Source of the DNA: Gymnopus androsaceus JB14 | Lineage: Eukaryota; Basidiomycota; Agaricomycetes; Agaricales; Omphalotaceae | Direction of reading: 5' to 3' | Assembly (NCBI GenBank): GCA_009733575.1 | Contig: ML769426.1 | Location: 1 to 64,000 of the forward strand | DNA: 64,000 nucleotides | Part shown: one piece after another, positions 58,112 through 64,000 of the stretch | Layout: each line of letters starts with the position of its first letter | Position numbering within the stretch: the first letter of the stretch is position 1 | Program-made: the position numbers and the translations under genes | Notes under the pieces: model-generated | What the model was told of the DNA's origin: nothing | What the model saw: only the letters and a program-made list of their open reading frames with translations | Databases searched by the model: none

Positions 58112-59001
58112 TGTCGAAAGGAAGGGTGGGAAGCGTTAAAGAGTCGACTAGAATGCGAGATATAAAAGGGCAATTTTTGCTGTCACTCGCTGTCTTTCTG
58201 ATGAACGCACACAGCCACTTCTGCAGCGAATGAGAGAATCCATGAGATAGGAACCAACGCAGCGAACAGCCGCCCTTACATAGCCCTAGCAGGGCAGAGC
58301 CGGCCAAAGCTAGAAATATGAGGTCCGTTGAACCACCGCTGGCTGGAGATAGATTGCATGGAAAACTGCCTAGAGCTGTACGACTTGGTGTTGTGCCTCT
58401 TTGAGAAGTTGTAGGTATCATACGTACGCATGCTTGATATTCAAGTTTGTGCTTCGGCCTTCGAACTTGAAGGGTGACAGAAGCCTGGATCAAATTGTAG
58501 GACAGTTAGATGACCAGTCGAATCATGAATCCCATAGTGCTAGAGTTTCTGCAAGATACCTTGATCATTGAGCTCGTCTCATATGAAAAGGTGTACCACT
58601 GGAGGAAAGTATGCAAAGGTTTAGATGGTTTTTTTACGAGAACCCATCGACTTCAGAGCGCTGTAGAGCGCAGAAACCAAAATTTCGTCACAAGTATACC
58701 CAGCGAATGCTGTGGGGTTTGTTGAGTCCCTATAAATAATGAAATAATGAGAGAGACCATGATGAACATTCCTCGAAAAATGACAGATCTAGATCCAAAT
58801 ATAACATGTCCCAGCAAAAAGATAAAAAAAGAAGGTATATCCCTCGCACCGTCTCTCCGTCTTACACCCTCAACTCCTAAGCCCACTGAACCACTTCCCC
58901 AAATCATCAAATACCCCGAAATACTGCCCCGCGACGACAACGCAGACGAACAATATCGGTGTCAAGTAAATGTCCATTCTATTTTTATTCGTAGGTACCA
59001 T

Positions 59002-61039
59002 TCAGCGAAACTGGACCTTTGAAACGCGACAAACAGACAGAATAGATATGATATAACTCACATACTCATCACCCGACCCATAGTAGTGGCGGGCGCACTT
59101 GCTGCCTCGGAGGAAGGATCCATCTCTATCAGGCCCATCTTCAGCGGCTTTCGAACGCGTTAACCGGTTTTTGCCACTATTGACGGGATGAATGTACACA
59201 TTGGTGAATTTGCAAATTTGTTTGTGTTCCTTCCAGTCTCTATGTGAGATATGGCGGTATATTAGCGGAGAGCGTGAAGAAAAAAAAACACACTCACAAT
59301 TTTTGACAGTCCACCCCGCAATACATAAACTCCTTACAAGATGAACACTTCGACACGCCCTTCTTCCCGCATCCTCTACGCGTGCACAACTCCCGGTCAT
59401 GACAAAGTCCCTGCAGCCACCCCATCGCTTGCCACAGACCGTGATTCCACATTGGATCCTCAGCGTCAGGTATCTCGTTTCCCTCTCCAAACGCTTTTGT
59501 TTTACCATCACTGTTCGTCGTCGACTGCGTCTCGATATCGTATTTGAGGACAGCACCAACAGCTTTTTGACGCGGTAGTTGGTCTTTGAGAGCGGAAAGA
59601 AGGTCTGGAGGGAATTCGTAGGCGGCTTCTTTGATACCGGTGAACAGGAAGACTAGTATTCCTATTTAGTGCAGAGAATCAGTCATTTGGCTCGATGTGA
59701 ATTCAGAAACCAAAAAACGTACTAGCAATCCCCGGTGTTCGTACTAGATCCGCCATGGTGAGGTCCAAAACATCGAAAAGTCCAGCACTGATCCAAGTTT
59801 GGGTGATCGCAGCACACTCAGCTGCAGGCTTCTGTATCACCAATTTCACAGCAAGGTTCATAACAGAGCTCGCGACCTCTTTCTGCACGGATTTCACATC
59901 ATGCAGCATGAGCTTGAACGCATTACGCCAATATGTCACCGCTTTCTCGGACCGCAGCACTTCTGCGAAAGAGGTATCATCGAGCTCCCGGTAGCTCAGA
60001 TACAAGTCGTTACAGAACGCCAGATCCTCCACGGCATACGCTGGGTCACCCAACCCCAACTTCGTGGACATGGTTTCGATTAGAAGTTGGGGGTCCGGTG
60101 CAGATTGACCGAGACCAGAGTAAAATTTCGACATGAGGAAGGGCAAAGACGGTCGTTCGTGATCTTTGAGGTATTCCTCAACGTTTTGGGAAAATGTAAA
60201 GAAGATTATGCTTCTGAGGATAACCATTGTCGACCGAGCGACGTTTGAGGACATGGAGTGTGCCCAGTGACGACTTATTACTGATAAAGTGTGGTCTTCT
60301 GGGTCGAATATGATCCTGAAATCGATGTTAGGGAATGAACCAATGAAGAATAAGCACATACGAGTAGACAGATGGATCATGAATCAATAAATGCCCTAGT
60401 AAACGCGACACAACGAGACGTTCTGGTTCATGAGAATTATCCTGGTTCAGAGTATTTTGTGGTTCATTCCACCACTAGAGCCAGGATAAAACAAACAAGT
60501 TCTGAATAAATACCGGGAGCTGCAATAAGGCTGAACGAAGCGCACCCGGTTCATAATCTCCCGCCAGTTGTCCCGGACAACAGAAAGTACGCGTCTATCG
60601 AGGTCTGAAAGGGTTTCGTTGAAACCCATTGCGGCAAAGTATATCATGACGAAGGGTGGGTAGTAGGATGACATTGCCTAAGATAATAACTACAAAGTAA
60701 GCAAAGTTACAGCAATTTGAACATTGAACATACATCGGTAGCCATTGTATCAGCCTTGAGTTGACATACATTGCGACACAGAGCTTCTGTAGCACCAGCA
60801 TTAACCAAACCTTCCCATTCGCTCCTTTGACCGCCAGTTTCCTTTGAGAAACTCTCAGTTACCCGGCGCACTGCGTCCATGGCAAATATAAAGTCTTCTC
60901 CGTCGTCTCCATGGGAGTTTGCAGACCCAGTTGGGCCGAGATTTAGAGCAGCTACTACTCGCGAGGGGTCAGTTTCAATGAGTTTTGTCCATTTTGAGGA
61001 CTGGACATCAACATTTCGGTCGAAAGCAGACCTGGACAT
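59002..61039 (-). CDS. MYND-type zinc-finger protein
   Basis: Starts MSRSAFDRNVDVQSSKWTKL (61039). Exons follow at about 60674-60500, 60420-60360, 60310-59725 (WAHSMSSNVARSTMVILRSI ... KLVIQKPAAECAAITQTWIS) and from about 59660 down. Near the C-terminus a MYND finger is split by an intron: CTRRGCGKKGVSKCSSCKEF then MYCGVDCQK, and DWKEHKQICKF, giving the C-x4-C...C-x2-C...C-x3-C...H-x3-C spacing. Residues before it form a long helical region, as in the numerous basidiomycete MYND proteins. MYND fingers bind proline-rich peptides of partner proteins; the role here is unknown. Exon joins were read by eye, and I noticed no lesion. Confidence 0.75.
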
Positions 61040-61183
61040 GGAGGGAGGAACGGAAATAACACGCGCCCTTATAATTTAGGCGCGGTGGATCTGTTAGCGC
61101 TCGCTCATTCGGTCGTTCGAACGTGCTCTATATCCAGATGTCCATTATTATACTGTATACATTACACCCCAATACTATACATA

Positions 61184-62223
61184 TTAGCGTCGCTTCGTAT
61201 TATCACTATCAGCATCATCAGCCGACTTTTTCCAAGCCTCTGACAACTTCTCCCAAGACCTTTGCGCCAGTAGAAACGGTTCATCTGTGAAGGCCTTCTC
61301 CCAAACACGATCCGCAAACCTGATAAAAGTACCTGAAGAAAGGTCGTTCGTGAACAGTCCCAAGGCTTGTCTCGATGGAGCTAAAAGTTTGTCAATCTTT
61401 TCCCAGATGGGAGGCGTTGGAGGCGGGAGTTGGATAAGGAGGGTAGATTTTCTGTAGAAATGTGTTAACAATAGCAGTTGCAAAAGAAAGATATTAGCGC
61501 ACAGATATTCATCGTCAGTGAAAAAAGGCCTCGGTGGTCTCTTATGCCCCCAATATTTTCCCTCTGGCGGTGGCGTCTCATCATCCGCATGCCATCCAGT
61601 CCGCTCCAAAAAGTTCTGATACTCCAGCCATTCCAACTGCCTTTTCTGCTTCAGCCGAGCTGTAGCAGCAGACCTCGCAAGATCCTCATTCATATACATG
61701 ATATGATCCACAGCTGACCGTTGATTATTCGTTGACCACAAGTACCAGCCTTGGTTCCAATATTTGGGCGGAGGTTTTGATTGGTCACCCTCAGAATCAG
61801 AGTCTGACTTTGACCCTTCAGCGGCCTTTATCCCGCCCAGATATCGAGGAATATTACTAGGTTGACCTTCTAGCGGCATTGGGTATTTGACTTTTCCATC
61901 AGCATCGACCCGGTGTCGTTTGAAGTCTATGATATTTTGGACTTCGTGAGGAAAGACTCTTCGGATACAGATACTGGAGCATTTGGGATCTCTGGCATGG
62001 AATCGACCGGCCACGGACTGTGAGCAAAATGTAAAGCACCATTCATCGGTTCTGTACTGAGTTTCGGCCTGGAGTTTACGATTAGAATATCGGAATGAGC
62101 AAACTTGTTATTATTAATTTACCTGATGGAGGCAGCAGTATCTTGACAGTAGGCCACTTCGCAAATGCTGGAGGGCGCGATTTGGGCTTTTGCTGATTGG
62201 CTTCTGAAGAGGTAGAAGCAGCC
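61184..62223 (-). CDS. Conserved-looking fungal protein of unknown function
   Basis: Starts MAASTSSEANQQKPKSRPPA (62223). An intron at about 62121-62067 joins LPPSG to AETQYRTDEWCFTFCSQSVA, and a second at about 61500-61452 interrupts after TDDEYLC. The body contains DPKCSSICIRRVFPHEVQNI, an acidic KSDSDSEGDQS linker, and YWNQGWYLWSTNNQRSAVDH, and ends in an Asp-rich DADSDNTKRR. About 330 residues, soluble, without a motif known to me. Intact as read, and convergent with nothing nearby. Confidence 0.65.
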
Positions 62224-62276
62224 ATGGAAGTTTGGAAGGAAGACGTCGTCAGTAAGCGCCAGAAGCGCATCGGCAT

Positions 62277-64000
62277 TAACCGGCGCTTATATAATCAAAT
62301 CTGCCGATAAAACCGAGCTGTCATTTTTTTTTGCTTCTTAACCTCCTCCGTCTGAAGAATCGTCATCGCAGCTTCCGCACAGAGTACATTCTACTCTTAT
62401 TCCGCTGTGGGGAAAGTCCCCGGAGATGCAGAGCATTGTCCTGGTCCAACCAATGGAAAGCAACCGTCCCTAAGTACGGCGGTACTGGACACAGGACGGC
62501 TTGGAAGTTTCTGCTTGTTTCCGAGTTTTTGGTTTTCCAGCTGGAATGCTTGCTCCTTCCTATGCCACTCTGTTAAGCCCATATTTCGACTGCAGATATA
62601 CTCGGTTAGGTTCCATGGATGCACGCGAAGATATGAGCGTGTTTTGGTGCTCGGGTTTTTTGTGGAAGAGTGGGCTTTATCCGTTGCTCATAGACAAAGT
62701 TATACGATTGTTGGCTTGCGTTCGCGTCTGGTCTTCAACTCAATGGGGCTCACTCTCTCTCGGGGGAGGCCTGGAATATTTTTTCATCTTTTGAACTTTG
62801 TTGTTCAGCGTTGTGGAGAGTTGATAGTTAGTTAGGTGAGTTTTGTTCATCCATTTCTTTTCCAATGATGCTTCAATTTTTAATTGAATTTCTTCATGGT
62901 GTTATACCTGGTTGGCTATGGCTGGCGAGGGCGTGCTCCAAAACTTTGACACTTCTGATCACAACTTTCAAATTTTCCATGCTTTTTCATCGTTACTGAC
63001 CTTTCTCAACAGTTGTTTGTAACCCTGTCCGTATCCAGTGTTTCCTCAATGTCCACCGCATATTTTCTTCATCGCATATCGTTACTCTGCCTCCACTGCT
63101 TCAAAGCCTCTCTTTTTCTTCCTCCTTCGGCTCTTTCGAAGCCTCGCATATCGATATACCTCCACGATTGTCGAGGTCAATGTGTAGCCCATAGCAACTC
63201 TTCATGTTCCTGTACTTAACGTATCTGGTACTCTGCCAGCATACTTTCAATAGCTTACGCTTGTCATGGAATATATTTTTGTGTCTTTACTTTGGTTTTC
63301 TTGTGCGTGTGCACGTGTGAGACGTCTTCGCTCGTATGCATTTCAACTTTGTTCCTTGCCAGTCCCGATTTCTTTTCGTCCGCTAACCACTCACCTCAGT
63401 ACTTTAGAACGTACCGTGCATTTCCGCCTAATCGCTTCTGTCACTACTGTGAGGAAAGAAGATTTTCGTTCGCGCGCGCACGAATTCCCAATTTGACCTT
63501 CTGGCCACCAGGGCGGCAGGGCCCATCGGGGATTATGGTATAGGTCTCTGGAGCCAGAGCCTATCATCTCAATACGCAAGAGACAAGATACTTGAGCGGT
63601 ATTTACATCTCAGCCTCAAATGAACGAAGGCCGGGGGTGGTGAGCAGTTTATCGTTTTTTTTGGACTCCTTGCTTATCCTTCTTCGACATCAGGCTGTCC
63701 TTCTAAAAGAGATGTCGGACCTTTTCGTTCGCGCATGTGCATTGTCGAACACGTCCAATCTGTTCTCTTCCTTCTCCTGAGCACTGCGTTTCTGATACAG
63801 CATCGCTCGAGAGGTTCGTTCTGTTTACTTCTCAGGTCGGTAAATTTGCCAATTGTTTTTGTCTTTCCTTAGGCTCGGTCATCATTCGCAGCACTCACGG
63901 CCATATTCCTCTGCCGTCTGTGCACTCAAGCAAGAGCATGGATGATCGTCTTTATGCACATGGTGATTATAGACTTTAGAGGCTTCGCGCTTTCTAGGAG
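62277..64000. other. No gene supported
   Basis: Several overlapping ORFs (for example 62407-62835 +) have no start context, no splice partners and no motif. The sequence is T- and C-rich with many TTTTC/CTCTT runs, like promoter or UTR DNA of a gene beyond the window. Confidence 0.4.

Noticed and set aside
58510..58725. Short ORF with PIVLEFLQDTLIIELVSYEK as an F-box-like protein
   Set aside because: Slight resemblance to the start of a basidiomycete family, but it stops after 71 codons and nothing follows. Too little to call.
62407..62835. Plus-strand 142-codon ORF near the right end
   Set aside because: Overlaps equally long ORFs in other frames and has no recognisable domain, intron pattern or partner gene.

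Overview
The window is fungal genomic DNA, most likely from an Agaricomycete (mushroom-forming basidiomycete); I cannot fix the order. The evidence is short introns (about 45-80 bp) in almost every gene, a KDZ (Kyakuja/Dileera/Zisupton) transposase of the CxC2 type with its usual companion genes, a Crinkler-type NTPase-nuclease gene, and a MYND-finger gene of basidiomycete type. Transposons and repeats fill much of the window; a block of ordinary metabolic and transport genes lies at about 20.8-28.8 kb.

Layout. (1) 1-621: the integrase tail of a Ty1/copia element. (2) 622-19409: an 18.8-kb element bounded by ~127-bp terminal inverted repeats. On the left it carries a decayed KDZ transposase (minus strand) and on the right a plus-strand set of cargo genes: two basic/coiled-coil proteins, an acidic unknown, a protein with an RNase H1 N-terminal/viroplasmin-like domain, and a large transposon-companion protein whose start reads MPNPGAFQGARKQF. 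A 4.85-kb foldback element made of 53-bp repeat arrays in inverted orientation lies in the spacer between the transposase and the cargo. (3) 20.8-28.8 kb: an N-acetylglucosamine kinase-like gene, a SulP sulfate permease with a STAS domain, a broken amino-acid permease copy and its intact neighbour. (4) 29-35 kb: transposon debris and a Crinkler-like P-loop NTPase plus nuclease gene. (5) 35-58 kb: a local tandem duplication of three unrelated unknown genes, here called A, B and C, in the order C(+)-A(+)-B(-), with three partial or complete units. Three transposons inserted into these copies, and each empty target site is still visible in a sister copy, so insertion ends and target-site duplications can be read directly. 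(6) 59-62.2 kb: a MYND zinc-finger gene and an unknown single-domain gene. (7) 62.3-64 kb: no gene that I can support.

Two elements in region 5 (38672-40835 and 50454-56093) share TATGGC...GCCATA ends, a 6-bp target-site duplication and inward-facing subterminal repeat arrays. I could not assign them to a superfamily.

Many 1-nt homopolymer indels separate sister copies, and one arm of the foldback is full of random indels while the other is nearly perfect. Some apparent pseudogenes may therefore be consensus errors of a long-read assembly. I mark lesions as seen without deciding which are real.
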